Assembly: GCF_004208635.1 (NCBI RefSeq)
Contig: NZ_CP035806.1
Location: 1,426,001-1,490,000 of the forward strand
Direction of reading: 5' to 3'
Source: Leucobacter triazinivorans
GTDB lineage: Bacteria > Actinomycetota > Actinomycetes > Actinomycetales > Microbacteriaceae
DNA length: 64,000 bases
Shown: positions 17,021 through 28,900 of the stretch, in pieces
How the letters are laid out: the number at the start of each line of letters is the position of its first letter
Position numbering within the stretch: the stretch's first letter is position 1
Notes under the pieces: model-generated
Databases searched by the model: none
Seen by the model: only the letters and a program-made list of their open reading frames with translations
What the model was told of the DNA's origin: nothing
Position numbers and translations under genes: made by a program

Positions 17021-18306
17021 CGGTGCCCCCCGTCGGTCGGCGCGACCCCGCGCCCACCTGGCGCAGCGCCGGACGCGCCACCGGACACGTCACCGGACGG
17101 CACGCTGACGACGACGGTGAAGTCGTGCCTGCCGCGCCGCACCTCAACCGAGCCGCCGACCTCGCCAACCCGGCGGGCGATCCCGTCGAGCCCCGACCCA
17201 TCAGTGGAGGGCTCGTCGCCCGCGGCGTGATTCGCGATCTCATAGCGCCACGATGGTCCCGTGCGAATGAGCGCCAAGCGGGCCCAGCGCCCGCCGCCGT
17301 GCCGCAGCGCGTTCGTCGTGGTCTCGCGGATCACCGGCCCGAGCACCTCCGCGGGCGCGGCGTCCGCATCCGGATCCACAGCGGTTTCCACCTCGGTACC
17401 GGCCGCCCGCAGCAGATCCGCCGCGTTCGCGATCTCATCGCGCAGCGGCACGGAACGGAAGCGCAGCGCCAGATCCCGAGTCCCCTGCCGGGCCTCGTCG
17501 ACGCTGCGACGCGCCGCGCGCAGCTGCTCCAGTGCCGCGGCGCGATCCTGCTTCTCCAGCAGCCGCTCCGCGAGCTCGAGCTGCAGCGCGATCACCTGGA
17601 GGTGGTGGCCCTGGAGGTCGTGCACGTCGGTCGCCACCCGCAGCCGCTCTCGCGTCGCACCCAGATTCGCCTCGGAGACTCGGGCGCGGTCGAGCGCGAC
17701 GAGCACGTCCCACCACCACAGCGACAGCACCGTCGCGACGGGGATGAAGAGGGAGAAGAATCCCAGCAGCCACGCGCCCTGGGCATCCGGCACGATCGCC
17801 CCGAGCGCCCGTGCGTCGACCAGCCACAGCACGCCGAGCAGCGCGCACGCCGCCGCGGTCACCCGCACGCGCAGCCCCGGCTGCCACCGCAGCAGCAGCG
17901 ACGACTGCACCAGCGGGAGCGCGACCGGCAGCCAGAGCCCCGAGAGCAGACCCACCACGACGCCGCAGGCGGTGGCGACCAGCAGCGGCACGCGCACGGC
18001 CCACCAGGACGCACCGGGTGAGGCGCCCGCGTCGCGATACCGCCAGATCAGCGGCACCGTCGACGCCCACCACACGATTCCGGCTCCGGCGATGACGGCG
18101 GCCGGCCACGGGCCGCGCCCGAGCGACGCCGCGACCCATAGGAACACGAGCATCGCCTCCATGAACAGCACTCCCGACACGGTGTACCACCAGGTCGCGG
18201 AGATCCTCCCAGAGAATCGGGCGGGTGCCGCGAGCTCCGCTGCGGACGGGGGCGCCGCCTGCGCGGCCTGCGCGGCCTGCGCGGTCGGCTGGGTCTGCTG
18301 GGTCAT
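17017..18306 (-). CDS. DesK-like sensor histidine kinase
   Basis: 429 residues with an Ala/Gln-rich N-terminus (QAAQAAQAA repeats), five to six transmembrane helices (about 38-200), a HisKA_3 dimerisation helix with the His box DVHDLQGHHLQVIALQLELAERLL, and an HATPase_c domain (ETTTNALRHGGG, GSGLDGIARRV). The family senses membrane state. It is divergent from the small multidrug export protein gene, a likely target of the pair. Predicted leaderless: TAGGGT ends 6 nt before the ATG at 18306. Confidence 0.9.
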   Translation of the reverse strand: MTQQTQPTAQAAQAAQAAPPSAAELAAPARFSGRISATWWYTVSGVLFMEAMLVFLWVAASLGRGPWPAAVIAGAGIVWWASTVPLIWRYRDAGASPGASWWAVRVPLLVATACGVVVGLLSGLWLPVALPLVQSSLLLRWQPGLRVRVTAAACALLGVLWLVDARALGAIVPDAQGAWLLGFFSLFIPVATVLSLWWWDVLVALDRARVSEANLGATRERLRVATDVHDLQGHHLQVIALQLELAERLLEKQDRAAALEQLRAARRSVDEARQGTRDLALRFRSVPLRDEIANAADLLRAAGTEVETAVDPDADAAPAEVLGPVIRETTTNALRHGGGRWARLALIRTGPSWRYEIANHAAGDEPSTDGSGLDGIARRVGEVGGSVEVRRGRHDFTVVVSVPSGDVSGGASGAAPGGRGVAPTDGGHR

Positions 18307-18312
18307 GCACTC

Positions 18313-18318
18313 ACCCTA
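18313..18318 (-). promoter_or_regulatory. -10 element of the DesK-like kinase gene
   Basis: TAGGGT on the minus strand, 6 nt before the ATG at 18306; leaderless geometry. Confidence 0.5.
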
Positions 18319-18490
18319 GGCCCATGACACATGTCACCCCCGACGCGTGCAGAACTTCCCGCGATCGGTGACACGTCGACACTTCCGAGCGTGCGCCCGA
18401 CGCGATGGACTGGAATCACACACCGGACGACGGCACCACGACGGTTCGCGGCAGCCCGAGCTCATCGATTCCGATAGACAGGAGACCCTC

Positions 18491-19159
18491 ATGAACCTCA
18501 TCGACGCCTTCCAGGACCTGGTATCCCACGTCCCCGAGCTTCTCCAGCCGCTGATCGTGGCTCTGGCGGGCGCCGTCCCGATGATCGAGGGCGAGGGCTC
18601 CGCGACCATCGGGATCATGGGCGGGATGCACCCCGTCGTCGCCGTGATGGCGGCGATCCTGGGCAACTTCATCTGCGTTGCCCTGCTCGTGCTGCTCGGC
18701 TCCGGCGCGCGTCGGGCGGTCGTCGCGAGGTCCCGTCGCAGGGGGTCAACGGCCTCCCGGGCAGGGAGCGCCGCTGCGACGCCGGCCCCGGACCCCTCGC
18801 TCGCCGGCGCAGCGGGCGCGGCCGGCGCAGCCGGCGCAGCGAGCGCGGCCGCGCCTGCACCCGCCGCTGCATTCGCAACCACCGCTCCGGATGCGTCCAC
18901 CGCTCCGGATGCACCGATCGCCGAGAACCACCGGGCCGCAGCCCGGCACGCGAAGTTCCAGCGCGCGTTCGCACGCTACGGCGTGCCCGGCGTGAGCCTG
19001 CTCGGCCCGCTCCTGCTCCCCACGCAGTTCACCGCGACGATGCTCGCCGCGATCGGAGTGGACAAGGCTCGGATCCTCGTCTGGCAGGCCATCGCCATCA
19101 CCGGCTGGACCACGATCGTCGCGGTCCTGGTCAGCGGAGTGCTCTCCGCCGCCGGGTGA
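18491..19159 (+). CDS. Small multidrug export-type membrane protein with a low-complexity insert
   Basis: 222 residues. N-terminal membrane part (LLQPLIVALAGAVPMIEGEGSATIGIM, then VVAVMAAILGNFICVALLVLLG) and C-terminal part (YGVPGVSLLGPLLLPTQFTATMLAAIGVDKARILVWQAIAITGWTTIVAVLVSGVL) match the small multi-drug export protein family (COG2426-like), whose actual substrates are poorly known. Between them is a roughly 75-residue Ala/Pro-rich insert with AGAAGAAGA and TAPDA repeats, longer than usual. The ATG at 18491 has AGGAG about 6 nt upstream. Divergent from the DesK-like two-component system. Confidence 0.75.
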   Translation: MNLIDAFQDLVSHVPELLQPLIVALAGAVPMIEGEGSATIGIMGGMHPVVAVMAAILGNFICVALLVLLGSGARRAVVARSRRRGSTASRAGSAAATPAPDPSLAGAAGAAGAAGAASAAAPAPAAAFATTAPDASTAPDAPIAENHRAAARHAKFQRAFARYGVPGVSLLGPLLLPTQFTATMLAAIGVDKARILVWQAIAITGWTTIVAVLVSGVLSAAG

Positions 19160-19334
19160 TCGCGCTCCGGGTCCGGGCACCGGCTCGTCGTCCACGCGCG
19201 GACCGGTGGCGTATTCACCGATTCCCGCGTGACGCCTCGCGGACCTGCCGCACCATCGGATGCCTGCAGGTGCGCGAGGTGTCACGCGTATCGCGCCGCC
19301 GGCCGAGGGAGCGGGGAGGCGCGGCCGCGGCTCC

Positions 19335-19823
19335 CTAGTCGCGATCCTCGTCGTCGAGCAGATCCTGCTCCGCGAGGCCGTCGACGTCCATCTCGCCGTC
19401 CCCGATCTCGCGAGGCTTGACGTACGGATCCTCCTCGCCCGCGTACTGGGCGTGCGCCGCGAGCGCCGCCGACTCCTCGTCGCGGCGCTTCGCCTCCGCC
19501 AGCAGCTCGTTGAGGTGCTGCGCGCTCTCCGGCAGTTCGTCGTGGATGAACTCGAGCGTCGGCGTGAGGCGCGTGCCCAGCTGCTTGCCGACCTCGCTGC
19601 GCAGCATCCCCGTCGCGGCGCGCAGGGCCGCTGCCGAGTCCGTCTGAGCCTGTTCGTCGCCGTACACCGTGTAGAACACGCTCGCGTGCTGCAGATCGCC
19701 GGTGACGCGCACATCCGTGATGGTCACGAAGCCGAGGCGCGGATCCCGCAGCCCCTTCTCCAGCCTGCGCGCGATGATCTGCTGGATGCGCTCTGCGACC
19801 TTGCCGGCCCTCGGATTGCTCAT
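19335..19823 (-). CDS. rbfA: 30S ribosome-binding factor A
   Basis: 162 residues. The single KH-like fold is seen in residues 1-110 ([61 protein letters not shown]), followed by an acidic tail common in actinobacteria. Assists 16S rRNA maturation. Its own -10 (TAGGCT, 6 nt upstream) suggests leaderless expression, independent of infB, which lies 1.5 kb upstream behind a plus-strand gene pair. Confidence 0.94.
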   Translation of the reverse strand: MSNPRAGKVAERIQQIIARRLEKGLRDPRLGFVTITDVRVTGDLQHASVFYTVYGDEQAQTDSAAALRAATGMLRSEVGKQLGTRLTPTLEFIHDELPESAQHLNELLAEAKRRDEESAALAAHAQYAGEEDPYVKPREIGDGEMDVDGLAEQDLLDDEDRD

Positions 19824-19829
19824 GCATCC

Positions 19830-19835
19830 AGCCTA
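19830..19835 (-). promoter_or_regulatory. -10 element of rbfA
   Basis: TAGGCT on the minus strand, 6 nt before the ATG at 19823; leaderless geometry. Confidence 0.5.
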
Positions 19836-19996
19836 CCGCCGCCTGTGCCCTTGGGGGCTCACCTCCCGGCTCGCGCCCGGCCATCCGCCGCGCGTCCGTC
19901 CGCGGGCGCCTCCACCCGCCCGCACCGGGTGCACGCGCGCACGGTCAACCGCCCGCACGTCCAACTGCCCGCACGCTCAACCGCCCGCTCCGGGTG

Positions 19997-20055
19997 CACG
20001 CGCGTCAGTTGTTGCGGCCTCGCGCGCCGGGAGGCCGCAACAACTGACGCGCGTG
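19997..20055. repeat. 25-bp perfect inverted repeat (hairpin) between rbfA and the AraC-type gene
   Basis: Arms 19997-20021 and 20031-20055 are perfect inverted copies around a 9-nt loop. The arm contains GTCAGTTGTTGCGGCCTC. It lies between divergent genes, so it is not a normal terminator. Its CAACTGACGCGCG core recurs at 21.2 kb and in a related inverted repeat at 52.2 kb. The rest of the roughly 320-bp gap (19824-20141) holds imperfect GC-rich repeats of CCGCCCGCACG type and the two -10 elements. Confidence 0.8.
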
Positions 20056-20129
20056 GGAGCGGATGCGCGGAGTCGGACGGGCGCCCGGGAGGGCGGTGCT
20101 CCGCCCGCGGGCCGCGCGCGGCGGCGTGA

Positions 20130-20135
20130 GATGAT
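20130..20135 (+). promoter_or_regulatory. -10 element of the AraC-type regulator gene
   Basis: GATGAT, 6 nt before the GTG at 20142. It is weaker than its counterparts but has the same leaderless spacing. Confidence 0.35.
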
Positions 20136-20141
20136 GTGCCG

Positions 20142-20585
20142 GTGGGCGGTCGGAGCGAGGAGGAGCAGCGGTTGCGCACGCTGGTGCTGCTGCGCCGGGT
20201 GCGGGATCGCATCGACCGCGCGTACGCGGAGCCGCTCGATGTCGAATCGCTGGCCCGCTGGATCGGGTTCTCGGCCGGGCATCTCAGCCGCGAGTTCACG
20301 GCAGCCTACGGCGAGTCGCCCTACAGCTACCTCATGACCCGTCGCATCGAGCGCGCGATGACCCTGTTGCGGCGCGGCGACCTCAGCGTCACCGAGGTCT
20401 GCTCTGCGGTGGGCTATGGCTCGCTCGGCACCTTCACCACCCGCTTCACTGAGCTTGTGGGCATGTCCCCGGGCCGATATCGGCGCGAGGGCCCACCGCC
20501 GCTCTCCGGTCTGCCCGGGATCATCACCATGCGGGTGACCAGACCGATCAGGAATCGAGAAGTTCTCCGCCCCACCTCGGAGTAG
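20142..20585 (+). CDS. AraC family DNA-binding protein (DNA-binding domain only)
   Basis: 147 residues, essentially only the two-HTH AraC domain: LDVESLARWIGFSAGHLSREFTAAYGESPYSYLMTRRIERAMTLLRR and SVTEVCSAVGYGSLGTFTTRFTELVGMSPGRYRR. No separate ligand domain is present. Followed by a VOC protein gene 10 nt later; small AraC proteins paired with VOC/glyoxalase-like proteins are a recurrent actinobacterial arrangement. The GTG at 20142 is preferred over a GTG 6 nt upstream because of the leaderless spacing. Confidence 0.88.
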   Translation: MGGRSEEEQRLRTLVLLRRVRDRIDRAYAEPLDVESLARWIGFSAGHLSREFTAAYGESPYSYLMTRRIERAMTLLRRGDLSVTEVCSAVGYGSLGTFTTRFTELVGMSPGRYRREGPPPLSGLPGIITMRVTRPIRNREVLRPTSE

Positions 20586-20595
20586 CGTGACAGCC

Positions 20596-21006
20596 ATGAA
20601 GATCAACATTCACGTCACGTTCCTGCCCCACACCGACCCCGAGGCCTCGCTCGCGTTCTACCGCGACGTGCTCGGCTTCGAAGTGCGGGGCGACGTGGGT
20701 TACGAAGACATGCGCTGGATCACGGTCGGCCCCGCGAATCAGCCCGACACGTCGATCGTGCTGACGCCGCCCGCAGTCGATCCCGGTCTCACCGACGAAG
20801 AACGCAGTGTGGTGCGCACCCTCGTCGCGAAGGGCGCCTACGCCTCCGTAGTGTTCGCCACCGATGAGCTGCAACAGCTGTTCGAGCGGGTCGAGGCGGC
20901 GGGGGTCGATGTGCTCCAGGAGCCGATGGATCAGGACTGGGGCACCCGCGACTTCGCGTTCCGCGATCCCGCGGGCAACACGGTGCGTGTGCAACAGCTC
21001 GGCTGA
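20596..21006 (+). CDS. VOC family protein (glyoxalase/bleomycin resistance-like)
   Basis: 136 residues with the beta-alpha-beta-beta-beta repeats of the vicinal oxygen chelate fold (THVTF-like start INIHVTFLPHTDPEASLAFYRDVLGFEV; second half ASVVFATDELQQLFERVEAAGVDVLQEP, ending RDFAFRDPAGNTVRVQQ). Substrate unknown. It follows the AraC-type gene by 10 nt; a TAGCGT 7 nt before the ATG could give it a separate leaderless transcript. Confidence 0.85.
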   Translation: MKINIHVTFLPHTDPEASLAFYRDVLGFEVRGDVGYEDMRWITVGPANQPDTSIVLTPPAVDPGLTDEERSVVRTLVAKGAYASVVFATDELQQLFERVEAAGVDVLQEPMDQDWGTRDFAFRDPAGNTVRVQQLG

Positions 21007-21104
21007 GCCCGCGGCGCCTGTCCGCCCTTCCCTTTCGCCCCTCTCGCTCGCGCGCCGGTTCCTCTTCCTGGCGCGCCGGCGCCCTGCGCGCCCGTCCGCT
21101 TCCT

Positions 21105-21175
21105 CGCGCGCCGGCTCCCCTTCCTCGCGCGCCGGCTCCCCTTCCCCGTGCGCCGGCTCCCCTTCTTCGCGCGCC
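21105..21175. repeat. 21-bp tandem repeat between the VOC gene and infB
   Basis: Three copies (21105-21125, 21126-21146, 21147-21167) plus a partial copy of a unit beginning CGCGCGCCGGCTCCCCTTCC. They lie in the 352-bp gene-free stretch 21007-21358, which also holds a TTGGTGACAACAACTGACGCGCG copy at 21200-21222 and the infB terminator hairpin. Confidence 0.8.
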
Positions 21176-21294
21176 AGGAGATGCTGCCATTCCTCGAACT
21201 TGGTGACAACAACTGACGCGCGAAGGGTCGAGCGGGGGAGATCGGCTCATTGTCGTGCGGCACTTGCGCCCTCGACGGGGCCGGCGCACGAGCA

Positions 21295-21330
21295 GGGGCC
21301 GGCGCAGTTCGACTGAACTGCGCCGGCCCC
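21295..21330 (-). terminator. infB terminator hairpin
   Basis: A perfect 16-bp stem (21295-21310 with 21315-21330) and 4-nt loop lie 28 bp beyond the infB stop on the minus strand; no U-tract follows. Confidence 0.7.
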
Positions 21331-21358
21331 GATCCCGATCCGGCTGATGCCTCGGAGG

Positions 21359-24046
<2,688 letters not shown>

Positions 24047-24120
24047 TTTTCTCCTGTCTGGGTTCACGCCAGACAGGCGAGAACCATGATTAACGGACGG
24101 GTCTCATCGTGAGCCGCTCA

Positions 24121-24378
24121 TTAGTTGTCCATAAGTGTTTTCAGCCTGTTCTCTATAGGGCCAGCGTCGGGCTTCCCCGACACTCGCAGCGCACGCGGAA
24201 ACGATCCGCGCGACACTGCTCGATCCAGACAGCGAGCCGTGGGATGCACCCAGGCTCCTCGCCCGGGGAGCACCGCACGATCATCGGCGACGAGTCGCCC
24301 TTCGTGCACCACTACCCGCAAGAGTTCTGTGCGCGAGGCACGCTTGCGACACGCGACACAGGTCCGAACCGAATCCAT
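24121..24378 (-). CDS. YlxR (RnpM) family RNA-binding protein
   Basis: 85 residues. Contains the hallmark RTCVACRKRASRTELLRVV near the N-terminus and GRGAWVHPTARCLDRAVSRGSFPRALR. It sits in the canonical nusA-ylxR-infB order. B. subtilis YlxR/RnpM binds RNase P RNA. The ATG at 24378 has only a weak GGGAAG-type ribosome site; the frame remains open upstream to 24474 without family similarity. Confidence 0.9.
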   Translation of the reverse strand: MDSVRTCVACRKRASRTELLRVVVHEGRLVADDRAVLPGRGAWVHPTARCLDRAVSRGSFPRALRVSGKPDAGPIENRLKTLMDN

Positions 24379-24509
24379 CTTACCAGCTTCCCACTTCTCG
24401 ATCCTCCCAGGGTGTTCGCCGGCGGCGATCCGGCTCCCTGGGGGACGCCCGCATCTCGGCGCAGCTCGGCGCACGCGACCGCAACCGCCCCGTCAACCTG
24501 CGTGAGCTT

Positions 24510-24549
24510 GCGAGTCGCAGGATCCACTCTCCTGGATACTGCGACTCGC
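24510..24549. repeat. REP-like hairpin upstream of ylxR
   Basis: Arms 24510-24526 and 24533-24549 pair in 16 of 17 positions around a 6-nt loop (GCGAGTCGCAG-type arms). A closely similar sequence of about 46 bp occurs at 46121-46166 inside cysS. Part of the 473-bp gene-free interval between ylxR and nusA. Confidence 0.65.
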
Positions 24550-24660
24550 TATCGCTCGCGCAGCAAGACGGTTTGGGGTCAGCCGTCCATGATAGGACGC
24601 GGTGGCGTCACCGCGGATCGCACAGAAACGCTGTCGCGTTTCCTTGCGAGCGATCCACGC

Positions 24661-24872
24661 GGGCTGAATGCTGCGATCCGGACGTTCCGCGTCGGGCTTC
24701 GCCGCTCCGCGAAACGCGCTCAGATCGACATCCAGCCCGATCGATTCAGTCGTTCATGATCGAATCGGGCTGAATACTGCGATCCGGACGTTCCGCGTCG
24801 GGCTTCGCCGCTCCGCGAAACGCGCTCAGATCGACATCCAGCCCGATCGATTCAGTCGTTCATGATCGAATC
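24661..24872. repeat. Tandem 106-bp duplication that copies the 3' end of nusA
   Basis: Two near-identical 106-bp units (24661-24766, 24767-24872), each starting GGGCTGAAT. Each carries an inverted-strand copy of the last nusA codons including the stop; the sequence resumes in the true nusA 3' end at 24873. The only difference noticed is one base near the unit start (TGAATG/TGAATA). It looks like a recent tandem amplification of the nusA terminator region. Confidence 0.85.
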
Positions 24873-24888
24873 GGGCTGAATGTCGATC
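24829..24888 (-). terminator. Hairpin enclosing the nusA stop codon
   Basis: Arms 24829-24847 and 24870-24888 are 19-bp inverted repeats with one mismatch that is a G-U pair in RNA. The loop (24848-24869) contains the nusA TGA. It could act as terminator or mRNA end stabiliser. A shortened copy lies in the upstream duplication unit. Confidence 0.55.
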
Positions 24889-25847
24889 TTCGCGCCCGTC
24901 AGCTTCGCGGCGAGACGGGCGTTCTGTCCCTCCTTACCGATGGCGAGCGACAGCTGGAAGTCGGGCACCAGCGCGCGCACCTGCTTCAGCGACTCATTGA
25001 GCATGAAGACATCGGTCACCTTGGCCGGCGACAGCGCGTTGGCCACGAACGTCGGCAGTTCGGGCGAATAGTCGACGATGTCGATCTTCTCTTCTCCGAG
25101 CTCGCTCATCACGGCGCGCACTCGGCTGCCCATCTCGCCGATGCAAGTCCCCTTGGCGTTGATCCCGCTCTGCTTTGCCCGCACAGCCACCTTGGTACGG
25201 TGCCCGGCCTCGCGTGCCAGCGACACGATCTCGACGAGACCATCCGCGAGCTCAGGAACCTCCCGCTCGAACAGTTTGCGCACCAGACCCGGGTGCGTGC
25301 GCGACACCACGACCTGCGGCCCCTTCGTGCCCTTGGAGACGCTGGTCACATACACCCGCATGCGCGTGCCGTGCGGGTACTGCTCGCCCGGCACCTGCTC
25401 CTCAGGCGGCAGGATCGCCTCGAGCTCGCCGAGATCGATGTGCACCATGCGGGGGTTGGGGCCCTGCTGCACCACACCGGAGAGGATCTGCCCCTCCTTG
25501 TCCTTGAAGACGCCGAGCACGGCATCGTCGGTGAGATCCCGCATGCGCTGGCTGATGACCTGCTTGGCGGCGCTGGACGCCACGCGACCGAACTCGTCGG
25601 TGGTCACATACGCCTCTCCGATGACCGCGCCCGCCTCATCGACCTCGGGCACGAGCACCGAGATGTCGCCGGTCTTGCGGTCGAGCGCCACACGCACCTG
25701 ATCCTCGCGGGGAACGGAGAGACCCTGATTCTCGGCGTGGCGCAGATAGGCCGATCGAATGGCCTGCTCGATGATCTCGGCGAGTTCGTCGAAGGGGATC
25801 TCCCTCTCGCGCTCGAGTCCTCGCAGCATGGCAAGATCGATTTTCAC
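24852..25847 (-). CDS. nusA: Transcription termination/antitermination factor NusA
   Basis: 331 residues. The N-terminal RNA polymerase-binding domain (1-125), S1 domain (GQILSGVVQQGPNPRMVHIDLGELEAILPP) and KH1/KH2 domains (KVAVRAKQSGINAKGTCIGEMGSRVRAVMSELGEEKIDIVDYS; LAIGKEGQNARLAAKLTGAKIDI) are present, the usual short actinobacterial form without C-terminal repeats. GTG at 25847 has GGAGG 6 nt upstream. rimP, usually directly upstream, is missing; the gene 74 bp upstream is the type VII ATPase. Confidence 0.96.
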   Translation of the reverse strand: MKIDLAMLRGLEREREIPFDELAEIIEQAIRSAYLRHAENQGLSVPREDQVRVALDRKTGDISVLVPEVDEAGAVIGEAYVTTDEFGRVASSAAKQVISQRMRDLTDDAVLGVFKDKEGQILSGVVQQGPNPRMVHIDLGELEAILPPEEQVPGEQYPHGTRMRVYVTSVSKGTKGPQVVVSRTHPGLVRKLFEREVPELADGLVEIVSLAREAGHRTKVAVRAKQSGINAKGTCIGEMGSRVRAVMSELGEEKIDIVDYSPELPTFVANALSPAKVTDVFMLNESLKQVRALVPDFQLSLAIGKEGQNARLAAKLTGAKIDIQPDSIMND

Positions 25848-25921
25848 GACGGCCTCCTCAGTGGCTATTGAAATGTCTATTCAGCTGTCGCCGCGGGCGC
25901 AATCGCCACGCAGCAGATCAT

Positions 25922-28900
25922 TCAGAATACCCCACTCCCCGGCACCCGATCCGGGAGGGCGACCTGCACCGGCAGGACGCGGCCGTCCTCGACCGCGAAA
26001 CCGCGCCCGGGAGGGAAGTCCGCGCGCTTCACCCGGCCGAACGACTCGCGGAACAGGGTCTGACTCTCGGCGTCGTCGGGTTGCAGCGCGATCCCCCAGC
26101 GAGGCTGCTTGAGCGCGGTGAACAGCTCCCAGATCCCGCCGGCGGTGCCCTGTTCGAACTCGAACAGCACGAGCGCCTCGGCGCGGCGTGCGGCCTTGGC
26201 CAGCGCGACGAGCACGGGCAGCGCCTCCGTGCCCTCGGCTTCAGCCGGGCGCTCGACGACGATCACCCCGCGTGCGCCCGCACGGGGAAAGACCAGCGGT
26301 TCGGGTGTCTCGGCGGCTCCGGCGAGCGCGTCACCCGCGGGATCCGCGATCGGCCTGCCGATCGGCCCTCCGATGCGGCTCCCCAGCGGGCAGCCGACCG
26401 CCCCTCCCGGCAGCCCGCTCGCCGGAGCGACCGGAGCGCCGCCGAGGGCGACGACCAGCTGCCGCGCGAGGTCCTGCACCTCGGCAGCTCCGTGGGCGAC
26501 GCGATCCCAGCGGCCCGCGGATCTGAGCCCGTTCCCGGTCAGCGTGAGCAGCACCGTCTCGACCTCCTCTCCTCGGCCGGCGGCCCAGCGGCTGAGGGCC
26601 TCGACACAGCTGCGCACCGCGGTGGACTGGCCTGATCCGGCGGGCCCCGAGACCACGCCCAACCCGCTCATCCTCATGCCGACCGGCACGAAGGTGCGCG
26701 TGTCGATGCCGTAGACGGGCCGCCCTCCGCTGTCGGTCGCAAGCTCGCTCAACGGCACCCGATCGGGCGCATTGCGCACCTCGGCCGCCTGCTGGACACC
26801 GCCGTGCCGCAGAGTGATCGCGAGCTGCTCGAGCTCTCGCGCCTGCCCCGCAAGATTCTGCGCTCCTCCGAGTAGAGCGATCTGGATCTCGTCGGGCTCA
26901 CCCGCCAGGAGCGCCCGTCCGGGCGGCGCCTCGTCGAGAACCTCCCCTGCGACGCCCAGGTGACTGTAGTCGTGCGGGCCGGCGAGCCTGAACACGTAGT
27001 GCTGCTGCAGGCTCGCCGACATTGCTGCGGGGATCGCGGCCGGTCGGTCCGCAGTCAGCACGACGTGCACTCCGACGGCCCGCCCCGTCATCATGATCTC
27101 GCCCAGCATTTGGAATGGTGAGCTCGGGCCGCCGAGGCCCTCGGTGGCCTGCCGGAATGCGCCGAAGCCGTCGATCAGGAGCACCGCTCTCGGCTCGCGC
27201 TCTCCTCCCGACGTGCGCCGATAGGCGGCGAGCCCTCCCGCGCGCGCGGCGGCATAGCGGGGCCCGCGCTCGGCGATCAGGTCGAGCATGCGCTGCAGGA
27301 TGCGTCCCACGAGCTCGATATCGGAGAGCGGAGCGAGCGCTCCCACGGTCGGCAGCGGGGCGAGCGCATCGAGCGCGCCGCCGGCCGCGTCGATGGCGTA
27401 CATGGCGAGCGGTTGCCCCCGCGCCCCCATGCTGAGCGAGGCGGCGAGCGTGATCAGGGCGCTCGTCTTGCCGGTGCCGCCGGCGCCGATAAACGCGATG
27501 CTCCCTGCTTCCTCGAGGTCGATGCAGACGGGTCGCTGCGCCTGCGCCGCGGGTTCGTCCCGCAGACCGATCGCGGCCGAGCCGTCGGTGCCGCCCACGG
27601 CACCTCCAAACCCAGGGCCGTCGGTTCGATCGCGCAGCGCCTGCAGGTCGAGGGTCTCGGGCAGCGCGTCGAGCCATGGCCGCCTCGGACTCGCGAGCCC
27701 GGCGATACGCGCCGCCTCGACGATTCCGTCGCGGAGCTCTTCGATGTCCCGCGGCGGCTCCCCGCGCTCGGAGCGGGCCGGGCCGGGTTCGGGCGGGATG
27801 TCCCACGGCTCTCCCTCGGTGAACCTCAGCGAGCGAACGTCGATGCGGGTCTCGGGAACGACGGACGCCGCTCGACCTCCGAGGTATCCGGTTTGGAAGT
27901 GGCTGACCCTGCCGGGGCCGATCTTGATGGCCCCTCGCCCCGGGGTCTCGGGGTCGAAGTATGCAGCATCGTCGACGCCGATGACATCGCGGCTGTCGAG
28001 TTCATCCGCCATGCGGAGCGCGACGCGCAGGTTCGAGTTGGCACGGAGGGAGTCCTTGATGACGCCGGCCGGGCGCTGCGTCGCCATGATGAGGTGGAGG
28101 CCGAGAGAGCGACCGCGTTGGGCCACGTCGATCACCCCGTCGACGAACTCGGGCACCTCGTTCGCGAGCGCGGCGAACTCGTCGATCACGATGACCAGGA
28201 CCGGCGGGGCGGCCGGATCGGAGCGCCGCTCCATGGAGATGAGATCCTTCGCCCCGTGCCGCGCCAGCAGTTCCTCCCGATAGCGCAGCTCGGCCCGCAG
28301 GGAGGTGAGTGCGCGTCGCACGAGATGCGGGCTGAGATCGGTCACCAGACCGACCGTGTGCGGCAGCTCGGTGCACTCGGCGAAGGCGGCCCCTCCCTTG
28401 TAGTCGACCAGCAGGAATGTGAGCCGTTCCGGGCTCACGCGCGCGGCCATGCTCATGATCCAGGTCTGCAGGAACTCGGATTTTCCGGCGCCCGTGGTGC
28501 CGCCGACGAGCGCGTGCGGCCCGTGCGTGCGCAGATCAATCGCGGCAGGCCCCTCCGACCCCTGCCCGACCACCGCGGCGAGCGCGATCTGCTCGCGTTC
28601 GGCGCCCGGCGTCCACTGCGCCGTGAGCGTGCCGGATGCCGCCCACGCGTGCACGATCGGCGGCGCCCCGCCCAGCAGATCCGCGTCGTGCAGCTCCCGC
28701 AGGTGCACCGACCTGGGCAGGTCGCTCTCGTCGAGCACTTTCGCGCTCGTGTCTTCGACGGGGGCGAGACGGCGGGCGAGTTCGAGCGCCCGGGGCGCCT
28801 CGATGAACTCGATGCGCCGCAGCGGCACGACCGTTCCCGTGCGCACGAAGCCGACTCTTCCTTCCGCCTGCCCGAGTTCGACGAAGGTGCGGCACGCTGC

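Noticed and set aside
24573..24865. Small plus-strand frames over the 106-bp duplication
   Set aside because: They are by-products of the repeat and antisense nusA sequence.
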